Source: Saccharum officinarum (taxonomy: Eukaryota > Streptophyta > Magnoliopsida > Poales > Poaceae). Taken from it: a DNA stretch of 64,000 nucleotides. This document shows positions 11,880 to 24,601 of this stretch, piece after piece. A program made the position numbers and the translations under genes. A model generated the notes under the pieces. It was given only the letters and a program-made list of their open reading frames with translations, was not told where the DNA came from and ran no database searches. The number at the start of each line of letters is the position of its first letter. Position 1 is the first letter of the stretch. Location of the stretch: positions 22,113,553 to 22,177,552 of the forward strand of contig CM036199.1 in the NCBI GenBank assembly GCA_020631735.1. Reading direction: 5' to 3'.

Positions 11880-12950
11880 ATCTCTCCCTTTTTGGTAATT
11901 GATGACAACCATCACAAAGATATGAAATGAAAACAATTTTCAATTTCGATAGTATTAGCTCCCCCTACATATGTGCTTCCATGAGTTTGGTTCAATTGTG
12001 CACATATGTATGGATTTGAATTTTGGGAGAGTTACTACTATCAAATTGATGCTAAGGTATATAGAATGGACCTTTGAAGCGTGATACCAATCGGAGTTGC
12101 CTTTATATACCATCCTTAGCATCGATGTAGCTAGACACCACTTGTAATACATCACTTGTAAAGATCACAAACACTAAAGTACTTCGTGAGATCAACATTA
12201 AAAGCAAAGGTGTCTAGATACCACATGTAAAGCTACTCTTAACAAAACATCATTCAAGTTCTATATCTAGCATACATCATTCAATCATGTTAATGCACAT
12301 ACAAATGCAACAAATAATCCATGAGCTTGCTCCCCCTACTTATGTGCTCAAATTTAATTTCTCTCCCCCTCACTATATCTTTTCTCTCCCCCTTACTATA
12401 TCTTTCTCCCTCTTTGTGACTTTTCTATCTTTGTGCTTTCTCTCCCCCTTTTTATATCTTTCTTGCTCTTTGCAATATCTTTGTGACTTTTCTCTCCCCC
12501 TTTGTCAACAATCACTAAAAAGGTGCCAATTTTAGTGAGAGATAAGTCAATCAATTATGAGGGAGTCCAAAATATGGTTCAACCTAGATCACTTGCCTAG
12601 AATATGTAATTCGGTTTGATCCAAGAACAAGCTTTTTCACACCTCATAAAGTATAAGGGTTATCTTGACCATGTTGAATTACACATCATGAGCTCATTTT
12701 CTAGATTCAACACTAGGTTTGCAAGCTCATAAACATGTCATATGCTACCACTAGATCAAATAAACATAGAAGCAATAGTGGTACTATATATACATCAAAA
12801 TCATTTGATTTTCATGAATGAGCCTATTTGTCATGCAAATATGTCTATATGTTCTAAACATGTCCTTAGCAAAGTATGAATGATATGCCAAACAACTTTA
12901 CCTTGCTATGTTGGAGGAGAGGCATGTCATATAAAATTGTGGGGGTGCAC
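11880..12950 (-). other. Post-pol spacer of element 2
   Basis: Counterpart of 8371-9426. On the - strand it begins after the pol stop and ends in the polypurine tract AAAAAGGGAGAGAT beside the LTR. The purine-rich stretch (12355-12510) is longer than in element 1, from repeats of GGGGGAGAGAAA. No gene seen. Confidence 0.6.
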
Positions 12951-15900
12951 TCATTTCAAGTTGGAGAAGTCAAGTATGTTCAATTCATTCTTCAACTTGT
13001 AAAATCTCTTTTCATCAAGTGGCTTTGTGAATATGTCGGCTAGTTGATCTTCGGTGCCAATGCTCTCAATGCTAATATCACCCTTTTGTTGATGGTCTCT
13101 TATGAAGTGGTGCCTTATGTCAATGTGCTTGGTTCTTGAATGTTGAACCGGATTTTGTGTCATCTTGATAGCACTTTTATTGTCACAAAACAATGGCACA
13201 TTCTTGAACTTGATTCCAAAATCATTCAAGGTGGCCTTCATCCAAAGCAATTGTGCACAACAACTACCGGCACTAATGTATTCGGCCTCGGCGGTAGATA
13301 GTGCAACACTATTTTGTTTCCTTGATGACCATGAAATAAGAGATCTTTCAAGCAATTGACAAGTGCCACTTGTGCTCATTCTATCAATCTTGCAACCACC
13401 ATAGTCGGAGTCCGAATATCCAATCAACTCAAAATTAGACCCCTTTGGAAACCATAATCCAACATCATGAGTGCCCTTAAGATATCTCAATATCCTCTTG
13501 GTTGCTTTCAAGTGACTTTCTCTAGGTGAAGCTTGATATCTTGCACACTTGCACACACTAAACATCACATCCGGCCTAGAAGCGGTGACATATAGCAAAC
13601 TTCCAATCATAGACCGGTATAGCTTTTGATCTACCATGTTTTCACTATCATCAATACCCAATTGATCATTAGTGCCCATTGGTGTACTCATTTGCTTAGC
13701 ATCTTGCAATCCAAACTTCTTGATCATGTCCTTGATGTACTTGCCTTGACTTACAAAAGTGCCATTCTTCATTTGCTTGATTTGAAGTCCAAGGAAGTAA
13801 CTAAGCTCTCCAATCATAGACATTTCAAACTCATTAGCCATCATATTTCCAAACTCTTCACAAAAATCTTGATTGGTTGATCCAAAAATGATATCATCCA
13901 CATAGATTTGCAACACAAACAAGTCATTTCCAAGCTTCTTGGTGAAGAGAGTGGTGTCAACCTTTCCCATCTTGAACCCTTTAGAGAGGAGAAAGTCCCT
14001 CAACCTCTCATACCATGCTCTAGGTGCTTGCTTCAAACCATACAATGCCTTCTTTAGCTTGTAAACATGGTCGGGCTTCTTGTCATCTTCAAAACCGGGA
14101 GGTTGCTCAACATAGACTTCTTCATTGATGTAGCCATTGAGAAATGCACTCTTGACATCCATTTGATAGAGCTTGATGTTGTGTGCACAAGCATATGCTA
14201 ATAAGATTCTAATAGCCTCCAATCTTGCAACGGGTGCATATGTCTCTCCAAAGTCAAGACCCTCAACTTGTGTGTAACCTTGTGCTACCAATCTTGCTTT
14301 GTTCCTTACAACCATGCCATCTTGATCTTGCTTGTTTCTAAAGACCCACTTTGTGCCAATCACATTGTAGTCCTTTGGCCTCTCAACAAGTTTCCAAACT
14401 TGATTTCTAGCAAAGTTGTTTAGTTCATCATGCATGGCATTTACCCAATCGGAATCCTTCAATGCATCTTCTATTTTCTTTGGTTCTTCTAATGAGACAA
14501 ATGAGTAATGCTCACAAAATGATGCTAATCTTGATCTAGTTTGAACACCACTTTGAATTCCACCAATGATTTGGTCCAATAGATGATCCCTAGCAATGCT
14601 AGTAGGTTGGAGTATTGGGAGTTGATTGCTTCCACTTGTTTGACCTTGAACTTGAGCTTTATCATGAGACCCACTAGAGCTTGCTTGATTTGTATCAATT
14701 TGCACACTTTGGTTGATCACATGAATATCATCATCATCAACTTGTCTCGGCCTTATATCACCAATGTCCATATTCTTCATTGCATTTGACAATTGATCTC
14801 CTCTCACATCATCAAGGTTTTGAGCTTCATTTTGAGATCCTTGGGTTTCATCAAACTCAACATCATGAACTTCTTCCAAGGTGCCATTTGTGATATTCCA
14901 AACTCTATATGCCTTGCTTGTGGTAGAATAACCAAGTAAGAACCCTTCATCACATTTCTTTTCAAACTTGCTCAATCTAGTGCCTTTCTTGAGAATATAG
15001 CATTTGCAACCAAACACTCTAAAGTATGCAATGTTGGGCTTTCTTCCATTCAATAGCTCATATGGTGTCTTCCCAAGCTTCCCATGGCAATAGAGACGGT
15101 TGCTACAATAGCAAGCCGTGTTGATGGCTTCACTCCAAAATGAATGACTAACATTGTATTCACTAAGCATTGATCTAGCCAAGTCAATCAAGGTTCTATT
15201 TTTCCTTTCAACTACATCATTTGATTGAGGAGTGTATGTTGGTGAGAATTGATGTCCAATACCAAGATCATCACACAAATCTTCAATTCTTGTGTTCTTG
15301 AACTCACTACCATTGTCACTTCTAATCTTCTTGATGGTGATTTCAAACTCATTTTGCACTCTCTTGACAAAAGACTTGAATAGATTATAAACATCACTCT
15401 TGTCATAGAGAAAGAACACCCAAGTGTATCTAGTGTAGTCATCAACAATCACAAAACCATACTTGTTGCCACCAATGCTAGTGTATGTTGTTGGCCAAAC
15501 AAGTCCATGTGCAATAGCTCAAATGCCTTTGATGTGCTCATTTCACTCTTACTAGGATGTGTATTTCCAACTTGTTTGCCGGCTTGACAAGCACTACAAG
15601 GTTTATCCTTCTCAAAAGTGACATCTTTCAAGCCTCTAACTAAGTCATGCCTCAGAAGTTTGTTCAATTGTTTCATTCCAATATAACTAAGCCTTCTATG
15701 CCACAACCAACCCATACTAGTTTTACTAAGCAAGCATGATGTCAATTGTGTCTCACTATCATTGAAGTCAACCAAGTATAAGCTACCATGTCTAAATCCT
15801 TTGAATATCAAATTTGTTCCATCAACACTTATGACTTCAACATCATCACTACCAAATATGCACTTGAAGCCAAGATCACAAAGTTGTGCCACCGACAAAA

Positions 15901-16132
15901 GATTAAAATCCAAGCTCTTAACTAGCAACACATTAGAAATGCTCATGTCATTTGAGATAGCAATTTTACCAAGCCCTTTGACCTTGCCTTTCTTGTTGTT
16001 GCCGAAAGTGATAGCATCAAAACCACCATTTTGACTTGTGTCAATTGAATTGAACATACAAGAGTCTCCGGTCATATGTTGAGTGCACCCACTATCAAGC
16101 ACCCAATGCCTTCCTCCGGCTTTGTAATTGAC
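12951..16132 (-). pseudogene. pol: copia pol, element 2 (one frameshift)
   Basis: It reads from the codon after the junction TAG (16132) through the protease LDSGCTQHMTG and the integrase zinc region to about 15494. There one G is missing relative to element 1 (TTTGGCC for TTTGGGCC), shifting the frame. From 15452 to 12951 it is open for 833 codons: integrase core (IRSDNGSEF), RT with an intact YVDDI, and RNase H ([11 protein letters not shown]), ending in the same residues as element 1. Stops seen in element 1 are absent here. Apart from the single deletion the enzyme region looks complete; activity cannot be judged from sequence. Confidence 0.92.
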
Positions 16133-16145
16133 CTACAAGACAAGA

Positions 16146-18219
16146 TCAATTCTTTTTAGGTACCCAAACTTGTTTGGGTCCTCCAAGGTTAGAGACTAAG
16201 CTCTTTGGTACCCAAATGGCTTTCTTCTTTGAGCCCATCCATGGTGCACCAATGAACTTAGCATGAACACCATTTGTACCCTTTGTAAGCATATAGAAAG
16301 AATAAAACTTGATTGAGGATACATTGCATTGGATTTCTTGTTCATGCAATGTTGCTCTATGTGACCAACTTGCTTGCAACTTTTGCAATAGCTACCATTG
16401 TTCTTCACAAAACGAGTCTTGTGAGGAGCAAAAGCGGCCTTGCCTTTCTTGGGTTATAGCCCAATCCCCTTTATAGAGAGAAGCTCTTTGGCTACCCAAG
16501 CACATAAGCAAGCGGTCCTCACCACCATAAGCCTTAGCTAAGGTGTGATTGAGCTCTTTTACCTCCTTCTTGAGATTTTCATTCTCAACTATTAGTGTGG
16601 AGTCACAAGTGAAACCATCACTACTAGATGAGGATGATGTAGATGCGCTACATGAAGGGTTAGTGGGAGCAACAATAATAGGCTTATGAAAAGATTCATC
16701 AATTATATCACATGATATGCCTATGTTGCAAGTTTTAGCTTTCTCAACATTAGTTGGCATGTTTTCACATTTTTCAACTAGAGAGGAATGAGCTTCTTCA
16801 AGCTTGTGTGAGACTTTTGAAGCTTCTTATGGTCTACCTTTAGACTCTCATAAGATGCCCTAAGCTCATCAAGTTCTTGCATAAGGTTTTTCTTTTCCTT
16901 AAGCAAGCCCTTGCACTCCTTTCTAGATTCTTTAAAATGTTGAGTGCAATCTTCTAGCATAGTGATTAGTTCATCTTTAGTGAATTCTTCTTCATCACTA
17001 TCACTATCACTAGCATTATCATGATCACTCTCATCGTCGGATGATACCTTAGCGGCTTAGCCATGAAGCACGATGGAGTGTCGAAGAGGGAGACCTTCTC
17101 TTGGATGGCAATGCTAGCATGTCCCTTCTTCTTGCTCTTGTTGTCATCCTCATCATCACTTGAGGAATCATCACTATCCCATGTAGCAACATGAGAATCA
17201 TTCTTCTTCTTATAAGAGCTCTCTTTCTTCTCTAGCTTCTTCTTTTGCTTCTTCCTCTCCTTCTTGATAGCATCTTCATCATCACTATCATAAGGACACT
17301 TTGCAATGAGATGGTCCTTGCTATGGCATCTAAAGCATCTCATGGTATGCTCATTCTTCTTAGATGAGTTCTTCCTCCTTCTTGCACGAAAGCCTTTCTT
17401 CTTCATGAATTTTCCAAATTGCTTGACAAAGAGAGCCATCTTCTCATCAATGTCATCACTATCACAAGAGCTTGAGTCTTCATCACTTGATGATTCAATC
17501 TTAGATTTGCCCTTGGATGTGGTGGCTTTGAATGCCACACTCTTCTTCTTTTCATCATCTTTCTTCTCATTTTCTTTCTTCTTCTTCTTGACCAACTCAT
17601 CCTTCTCATCATCTTCTCTATATGAATCATCGGTCATCACTTCTTGGAATATTTGTTGAGGAGTTGAATCCTTCAATGTAGTCCTCACTAGCACGGTGAT
17701 CAATGTATCAAATCTCTTGGGTAGACTTCTCAAGAACTTCATAGAGAATTGATTGTCCTTGACCTCCTCACCAAGTGCCTTGAGCTCATTGACAATGACT
17801 TGCAACCTATGAAACATCTCCGGTACACTCTCATCATCTTGCATCTTGAAGCTTGAAAATTTTTCTTGCAAGATATATGCTTTAGCGGTCTTTGTGCCTT
17901 CGGTGCCCTCAAATGTTTCTTCTAGCTTGGCCCAAGCATCATGAGCAATCTCAATGTTCTTTACTTGCTCAAAGGTCTTGTCATCTAATGCCTCATGAAG
18001 AGCACTAATGGCAATGTCATTGCATTGGAGCTTCTTCTCTTCCACCGGTGTAGGTGCTTCCGGATTAGCAACCTCAAATTTTGTTTCGGTGACCTTCCAC
18101 ACTTCTCTATTGATTGACTTTAGGTGTGCGGTCATCTTAACCTTCTAATATGCATAATTTGTGCCATCAAAGTGAGGTGCCTTCTTGGTATTGTTGATGT
18201 GCAAGCTTAATTGAGCCAT
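16146..18219 (-). pseudogene. gag: copia gag, element 2
   Basis: The ATG at 18219 begins Met-Ala-Gln-Leu-Ser-Leu-His. The frame then meets TAG at about codon 25, where element 1 has Trp. From 18135 it is open for 389 codons, covering the UBN2-type region and the knuckle CFRCHSKDHLIAKC. Further small indels near 17060, 16800 and 16400 shift the C-terminal coiled-coil-like part. It ends with TGA at 16146-16148, exactly where element 1 gag ends, so that terminus is ancestral. Confidence 0.87.
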
Positions 18220-18260
18220 TTCTTTTTCACCATAGGTTGTTAAGCCTCAAATAAACGGTG

Positions 18261-18279
18261 CCTCGGCTCCGATACCACT
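18261..18279 (-). other. Primer-binding site of element 2
   Basis: On the - strand, directly after the 5' LTR, it reads AGTGGTATCGGAGCCGAGG, close to the initiator-Met tRNA complement used by many plant LTR elements. Confidence 0.8.
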
Positions 18280-20243
18280 TGTAAGGTCCAAATAGGCTAG
18301 AGGGGGGTGAATAGCCTAATTAAAACTTCTACAAGAATTACTTAACCACAAGTTAGTACGAAAGGTGGCGAAGCAAATGCACTAGCTCTAACTAATTAAG
18401 CAAGCCACCTACACAAGTCTAGTACAAGGCTATTCACTAAACACAACAACTATAAGCTAGAAACAAGAAGTAATACAAGAGAAGAGCTTCGAGTGATTAT
18501 ACCGCCGTGAAGAGATGAGAAATACCAATCAATCAATCATACAAGAGAAATCCTCAAGAAGAGAATGACACAAGAATTTATCCTGAGGTTCACTTGCTTC
18601 CCGGCAAGCTACTCCCCGTTGTGGCGATACACCCACTTGTCGGTTCGCGAGCTAATCGACTATCAAGAGTCGAGCCCTCGGCGGGCGCCGCACAACCGCA
18701 CACAAGATGGGGATCCTCCAAGCCACGAGCTCCACTAGAGTATCCAATTTGCGAACTCCCGCGGGGAAGGATCAAGAACCCCTTACAACACTTGGTGAAG
18801 GCTCCAACAATCTCCAATTGCGAGCTCAATCACCTCGCTGCTCCAAGCCGTCTACCGTGTCGGGAAACACGGAAGAGTAACAAGAAATCCGCAGCAACTC
18901 GAAGATCAAGTGCCTCTAGAATGCAACTCTCAAGCAATGCACTTGAATCTCACTCAAGATGTGCAACTATGCAAAGAGATGAGTGGAGGGGTTGTTCTCT
19001 AGCTCAAAGTATGTCTCTAGGTCTCAAAATGTGCAAGAGTTACCCTCAAACCCCGGCCAACGTCTATTTATAACGAAGGGGTACGCAGCTAGCCGTTACG
19101 GACGACACAGTTCAAATCGGGATGACCGGACGCCGGTCGGGTGACCGGACGCGTCCGGTCACTACAGGACAAGCGTGAACAGTGCGTGTCAGAAGTTACC
19201 GTTGCTATGACCGGATGCGCTCTAGCGTTGACCGGACACGCTGGTCAACTGACCGGACGCCTTAGCGAATGACCGGACGCGACAGTGCCAGCGTCTGGTT
19301 TGAGTCCAGTAAGCTCCCTCAACGACCGACGTGTCCGATCGTACGTGACCGGACGCGCCAGCGTCCGATCATCACTCGCTGCTCTCTGCCCCTCTGGACG
19401 CCTGACTGGACGCGCTGGTCCGTGAAGGACCGGACGTGCCGGTCGTGCGCTCTGCTTTGCGCACAGTGTGAACTGACCGGACGCGCTGGTCAGGCCAGAC
19501 CAGCGTCCGGTCACTCACCCTAGGCACGCTGACCGAAAGAACTGACCGGACGCGCTAGTCAAGCCGTGACCGTGTCGGTGCAGCGTCCGGTCACCACAGT
19601 GACCTCCGTTCGCCTCGTTTCTTTTCGACTTCTGGCGCAGTAGAAAATAGGCATTTCACTTCCCCAAAAAGCGTCGAATCCCGCCTCGCAAGCTCGGCGG
19701 GAGGGAGAGAGGAACCCAAACCCCTCTCTACCGCTTAAACTCCACCGCCTTCGCAAATGTGCTAACACCACCAAGTGTACACCACCATGTGCATGTGTGT
19801 TAGCATTTCACAATCATTTTCCAAGGCGTTATGTTAGCTCTTTACTAGATCCTAATGCATATGCTCAAGACATTGATCTAGTGGCACTTGATTTCTGAGC
19901 TAACCGTGATTGCCCCTCTTGATAGTCGGCTATGTATCCTAAACCCGGTCAATCACTTCTCTACTCATCTTAGACCGGCAAAAGGAAAACCCTATGGTTA
20001 TACCTTTGCCTTGCGCTCTTAGATCCTTCTCTTCCACTTGATCATCATGTCCTTCTTTTATGTGCATCTCCACCATGATCATCATTTCATGTCCATGCAC
20101 CATCTCTTTGTGATCTTGTGGCCACCACTCCTTGCCACATACACCTTCATCACATGTGTTGCTTATGCCTAACTCAAAACACTTAACACATGGCATTAGC
20201 AACTTGGTGTCATTAATTACCAAAACCAAACTTGGGCTTTTCA
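18280..20243 (-). repeat. 5' LTR of copia element 2
   Basis: Same ends as 9898-11879, with one extra T in the outer end (CTTGGGCTTTTCA). It includes the palindrome array at 19120-19590. It abuts the primer site at 18261-18279, so it is the 5' LTR. Confidence 0.92.
19065..19072 (-). promoter_or_regulatory. TATA box of the element 2 5' LTR
   Basis: TATAAATA on the - strand, in the same context as in element 1 and downstream (in transcription sense) of the palindrome array. It is the probable promoter for element 2 RNA. Confidence 0.6.
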
Positions 20244-20248
20244 ACTTA

Positions 20249-20440
20249 GGTGGTTGTAGCACATTTGCGAAAGCGGTGGAATTTAAGCGGTAGAGAGGGT
20301 TGGGTTTCCTCTCTCCCTCCGTCGAGCTTGCGAGCGGGATTCGGTTTTTTGAGAAGTGAAAATGCCTATTTTCTTAGTGCGTCGGAAGTAGAAAGAAACA
20401 GAGGGCGAAGGAGTCACAGAGTGACCGGACGCTTGGACGG
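20249..20440 (+). repeat. 3' LTR of element 1, right part
   Basis: It resumes the LTR of element 1 after element 2, matching 5' LTR bases from about 1651 to 1845, and stops in GACGCTTGGACGG, where a third LTR element begins (20441). Confidence 0.85.
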
Positions 20441-21142
20441 TGTAAAGTCCTAGATGGCTAGAGGGGGTGGAATAGCTATAAAAATTGTGCTACAAGCACC
20501 ACTAAGCCAAACTTGTTAGAATAACAAACGGCGTAAAAGCGAAGTTTTGCTTAGCAAAGGTGTATAAAGCAAGTCCTCCAATCCACAAGTCTAGTAGATT
20601 ATGATCTCTAGTTTCACACAAGTGCTAAGTCACTAACTTACACTAGTGAGCAAGCTAACAACTACTAGAAAGGCTACACTAGAGCTACACAAGATAATCT
20701 AGTAAAAGTAAATGCGAGAGAGAGGATTATGAATCTTATACCGACGGTGGAGTGTAAGAGTTGCAATCACTAAGATGATATACAATCAATTAATATTGAC
20801 AACAACACAATATGTAGACCAATCACCGGGAGACAAGAGACACAATATTTTTTTTCACCGGTGTTCACTTGTGCACCGACAACTACGTCACTGGTTGGTG
20901 TCGACCAACACTTAGATGGTTCCTCGGTGTGACCCTCAAGTCACTTGCCCTCAAGGCACGCCCGCAAGGCACCGCAAGACACCACTCTCAAGTGAGGGAA
21001 CTCAATGACACGCGCAATCCAATAGAGTTGCTTTTTGGCGTCCCGCCGAGGAAAGCACAAGAACCTCTTAAAACAACCGTAGGTGGCCAAGAACAATACC
21101 TTCTCTTAGCCACGCTCCAACAATCTCCAAGCCGGCTAGGAT
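20441..21142 (-). mobile_element. Third LTR element, partial LTR, cut by assembly gap
   Basis: It begins TGTAAAGTCCTAGATGGCTA, the reverse of an LTR end of the same general kind as elements 1 and 2 (there TGTAAGGTCCAAATAGGCTA) but otherwise diverged. It interrupts the 3' LTR of element 1. It runs into the N gap, so neither its second end nor any internal region is visible. Confidence 0.7.
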
Positions 21143-21242
21143 NNNNNNNNNNNNNNNNNNNNNNNNNNNNNNNNNNNNNNNNNNNNNNNNNNNNNNNNNN
21201 NNNNNNNNNNNNNNNNNNNNNNNNNNNNNNNNNNNNNNNNNN
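21143..21242. other. Assembly gap (100 N)
   Basis: Exactly 100 N, the usual placeholder for a gap of unknown size. The sequence on its right (21243-21851) is AT-rich, does not resemble the LTR on its left, and shows no gene. Confidence 0.95.
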
Positions 21243-21851
21243 AATCGAGATTATTAATCCTAACCGTAATTCTCTATTTTGGGTCGTCCGTTTGCCATTC
21301 ATTAATCGGATCCAAAAATTATTTAAATCAGTCCATATATATTTTCATATCAACCCTAAATGAGCTGTAATTTCCAAAAAAATTACAGATCTATCCCTAT
21401 ACATACTGTGAAGGTATCAGCGTGTGGGCCGACGAACGCTGGAGCGGGAGCGCATGATCATCGCTTGTGTTGTCAGCTGTCTTTGCCACGTATGCTGAAA
21501 ATCCATTCATGCTGAACCATATATGCTATATTAATATTAGAGCAATATATTCAAGCTGGCACTTCAGCTCGTACCAATTTGGCAATTTGACATATTTCTG
21601 TGTCTGAAGCTTACATTGTCACAAAGAAACACCCACTTACACTTGCACAAACTAGAACATCTCCTTTGATAAGGAGCATTTCACAAATGTGAACTACTGC
21701 TAATGCTAAGTATAAACGAATGATGTCCACCAATGATCTGCATACAATCAGGCATCTGAATACGACAACAGGCTCTAATCCATGTCATGGTAAACCAGAC
21801 CACACTTTATCCTGCTTTTGCTGAACTGGAGGACGATCCTAGCGAGACATT

Positions 21852-24601
21852 TCAACGTGGATCCTGATCGACCGGTGGCTCGTCAGTGACGACGATGCGT
21901 GGATTGTGCCGGTATACATACCTCTTGGCCCAGAACAGGTAGTTGAATAAGGCAAGCAATCCGACAACAGCCACAACCCAGTAGAACAGATCAAGACTGC
22001 TGCTGTTCAAGCTTGTAGCTTCGAGCCACCCTGCCTGGTTCCCATGCCTCGTGGCCTGTTTACTATCTGCACCAGGAAAGTGGCTAGCAATGACGAGAGC
22101 CCTAGGACACACCAGAACAAGGCTGCCGCGATCGACTTCATGCTCGTGGCGCCTCGCTGTTGAAGAACTCGAGGAGCCCAGGAAACGATGTCACGTCTGA
22201 CACTCCCAGCAAGAAAAACTGAGGCGTGAGCCAAAATAGGGACATCTGCACTGCAGCTTCCTTCCTTTTCCTCTCAACGACTGCTGCGATGACTGACGCA
22301 AGTATGATGGAGGCGAAGCCTATGCCGACGCACTGCAGATGAGTAATGCCACTAACATAGCCTGTGCGCTTGCGTAAGAATGGCACCAGGAATTGGTCAT
22401 AGATTGGAAGCATTACCATCTGGAATATGGTGGGGATTATGAACAGTGTAGCTGGGGAAACATGGATCTTGCCCAGCCTTGTGTTTGTCGCCACCTTGCT
22501 GCACGGTGAATGTGAAGAGGACAGGGTTTGATACGTATCTGATAATGGAGCTGATAAACAGAGGAAGCACACAGAGCACAATCTTTGTCTCCTCCACCTT
22601 CGTCCTGCTGCAAAGTGACCAGGCTCCATCTTTCCCACGGTTGATGCAGGCTTTGTCGAGGATTCTGTCAAGATGCATGGAATAGTTTATAATGGGCAAT
22701 ACTAGAAACAATGCAATGCTCTCTACTCTATATAAATAGGTCTGCAGTGAAAAACACATGTGTTTCTCTGAATCTTACTTCAAGCTTTTTGTTTCAGGGA
22801 GTACTTCAATACAGCCTGGCTCAGCACTGCTTTCTTGTGCTTCTTCCAGCTTCTCCGGAAGCTCAAGGCTCCTGTTTCTGAATGCGACCACAAGAACCTG
22901 GGGAGGCAAGATTGCAGCGAAATAATATTCACAACACACTTCTCGATAACTGAGATAAGATTTATGGTTACACTAGGAAGGAGCACAGCCTGCAGTATTC
23001 GGGTAAGAGGGCTTCCTTCAGGTATTTGGTTGCGGTAGAAAGGGAGACCAACAGCAACCACAAGCAGCCCAAGCAGAATTAGGATGCCACACAAGCCAAA
23101 TCCAATGTCCCACCCTTTGTCGTTCTGAAGCCACACTACTAGAATCATCCCTATAAAACCTCCAAAGGAGATTCCAAAGGTGTACCAGTTAAAGAAGCTG
23201 GATTGCTGGCGCGACTCAGAGGGATTTTCATGGTCGAACTGGTCTGCTCCGAGGGATGGCATGCAAGCACGCATACAACCATCACCAAGTGCACTGATAT
23301 ACAAGGCGGCAAACAGCAGGGTGGAATTCCAGCCATGGACTTATTTGCAGTTACTTGGTTCTGCTTCAATATTGCAAGGAGGTGGATGTAGTGAAGGAAG
23401 GTGGGCTTGTAGCGCAAGCAGTCCGTAGCCCTGCACAAGTGAGTGTTTTGTCATGACAAAAAAAATACCGTGCATAAAGGTTAGAAAGGGTGTCAACATG
23501 TGCACATTTACTTGAGGATTGATCCAAAATTACGACTTAAATCTGTCTAAATTCAGGGGGCTACCCTTGTAATGCCTTTCAGAAGTTCTCTGGAATATCA
23601 GTAAAATTCTAGGAGGATGTTAAATTGTTAGTGCAGGACTTACTTAGCTAAGGTGAAAAAGGAGAAAACTTTACTTTGCACCCGAAAATAAATCCATTTC
23701 TTTCAATATTTCAATTGAGTGAGAACTTTGCAGCAAGATTATCACAGAGGAGTTATAGTTCATGAATTGAAAATTTAAAAAATAAGGCATGTAAGTCAGA
23801 GTTTTACGTACGATCTGTTCATCTAATAATTTTAAGCCCATCACTGTTATGGATATGTACCCTTGTAGGCCTTTCTTACGGTACCTAACCAGACCCCTAA
23901 AATCGTTTTACATGTATACGGTATACCCAACTAGACATGAGATCCTGAAGAGGTATTTCTGCGCTTTTGTAAACTTTCAACAGTTTACCTTGACATCACC
24001 CTTCTTAGCATAGTTTTTTCATTCACTTATCTTATTAACAAAAATCTAAAAAGTGATACCATGTTTTCTAATTTCTACTATTGTACTTCAAATCTAGCAA
24101 TAGCAACAGAACATGTAAAATCCTTTAGGGTGTTGATGATTGAATACCACAAACTCCAATGGACCAAAGATAAGTATAGTTCTTGAACGAGTGATATAAG
24201 AGTCAGAGAGGAAGGCTCCTATCAAAGCAAACCCAGATGTGGCACCAAGGACATTAGTGACTGTAGTTGCAGATCTTGACACTCCCATATGCATTGTTCC
24301 ATGGAGATAGGTGACCATATTCAGCATATTTGGGACATTCACGATGTTTGCTACAACTGTCAGAACTGCAAGTTGGAAAAAGGTGGAGAAGATTGAAAAT
24401 AATAAAAACTTCAAATTCACAAGCCCTTACACACTTCTGTATATGATTACACTCACAATTCAGGAAAGATAGTAAATGAAACAAGGAATAGTGGATAGAG
24501 TATAGACACTTACAATATATAAACCATGCTGCTCTCACTCCTCCATGCACTTCTCTACTGATGGGGTTTCCTCTCCAGTCCACGAAGCCTCTAATTGTCA
24601 T
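21852..24601 (-). pseudogene. NRT1/PTR (NPF4-like) transporter pseudogene, copy 1
   Basis: Five exons match the intact copy at 47543-50750: 24514-24601, 24148-24365, about 22981-23421, 22779-22897 and 21852-22664. The first, second and fourth have identical lengths to that copy. The protein would be a 12-helix major-facilitator transporter in a cell membrane. Lesions: TAA at 23341-23343 in exon 3, where the intact copy has Glu; intron 3 donor changed from GT to GC (CAG|GCTGTG); a 2-base loss near 22489, 1-base loss near 22143 and 4-base loss near 22050 in exon 5. Family motifs remain visible: DWRG at the start, GADQFDHENP, FYRNQIPEGSPL, VTSFPGLLEFFNSEAP. An ATG 9 bases upstream (24610) is also in frame. 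It could yield short proteins but not a full transporter. Confidence 0.92.

Larger units (their letters stand above)
9898..20243 (-). mobile_element. Ty1-copia (SIRE/Maximus-type) element 2, inserted in element 1
   Basis: A complete, younger relative of element 1 on the - strand, with both LTRs (18280-20243 as 5' LTR, 9898-11879 as 3' LTR). Its flanks are ACTTG (9893-9897) and ACTTA (20244-20248), a 5-base target duplication with one mismatch, lying inside the 3' LTR of element 1. Its integrase-RT-RNase H part is one open frame of 833 codons with an intact YVDD, so it is much less decayed than element 1. A 1-base deletion in the integrase part and damage in gag still disable it. Confidence 0.93.
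1171..20440 (+). mobile_element. Ty1-copia (SIRE/Maximus-type) element 1, nested with element 2
   Basis: An LTR retrotransposon on the + strand: 5' LTR 1171-3041, primer site 3042-3060, gag 3117-5171, pol 5185-8370, polypurine tract 9413-9425, and a 3' LTR split into 9427-9897 and 20249-20440. The pol order protease-integrase-RT-RNase H identifies Ty1-copia. The large gag, long LTRs and long spacer after pol fit the SIRE/Maximus lineage. Element 2 (9898-20243, opposite strand) sits inside the 3' LTR. The rest of that LTR is not seen after 20440, where a third element starts. The 5 bases before the element are GGAAG; the matching right flank is not visible. Premature stops in gag and pol make it non-autonomous. 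Confidence 0.9.

Noticed and set aside
22007..22671. Three separate short - strand ORFs that look like small transporter genes
   Set aside because: They are exon 5 of one NPF pseudogene broken by frameshifts, shown by alignment with the intact copy.
22980..22990. GC-AG intron as a functional splice site in NPF copy 1
   Set aside because: The donor context (CAG|GCTGTG) lacks the strong consensus of real GC donors, and the gene is already broken by a stop and frameshifts.
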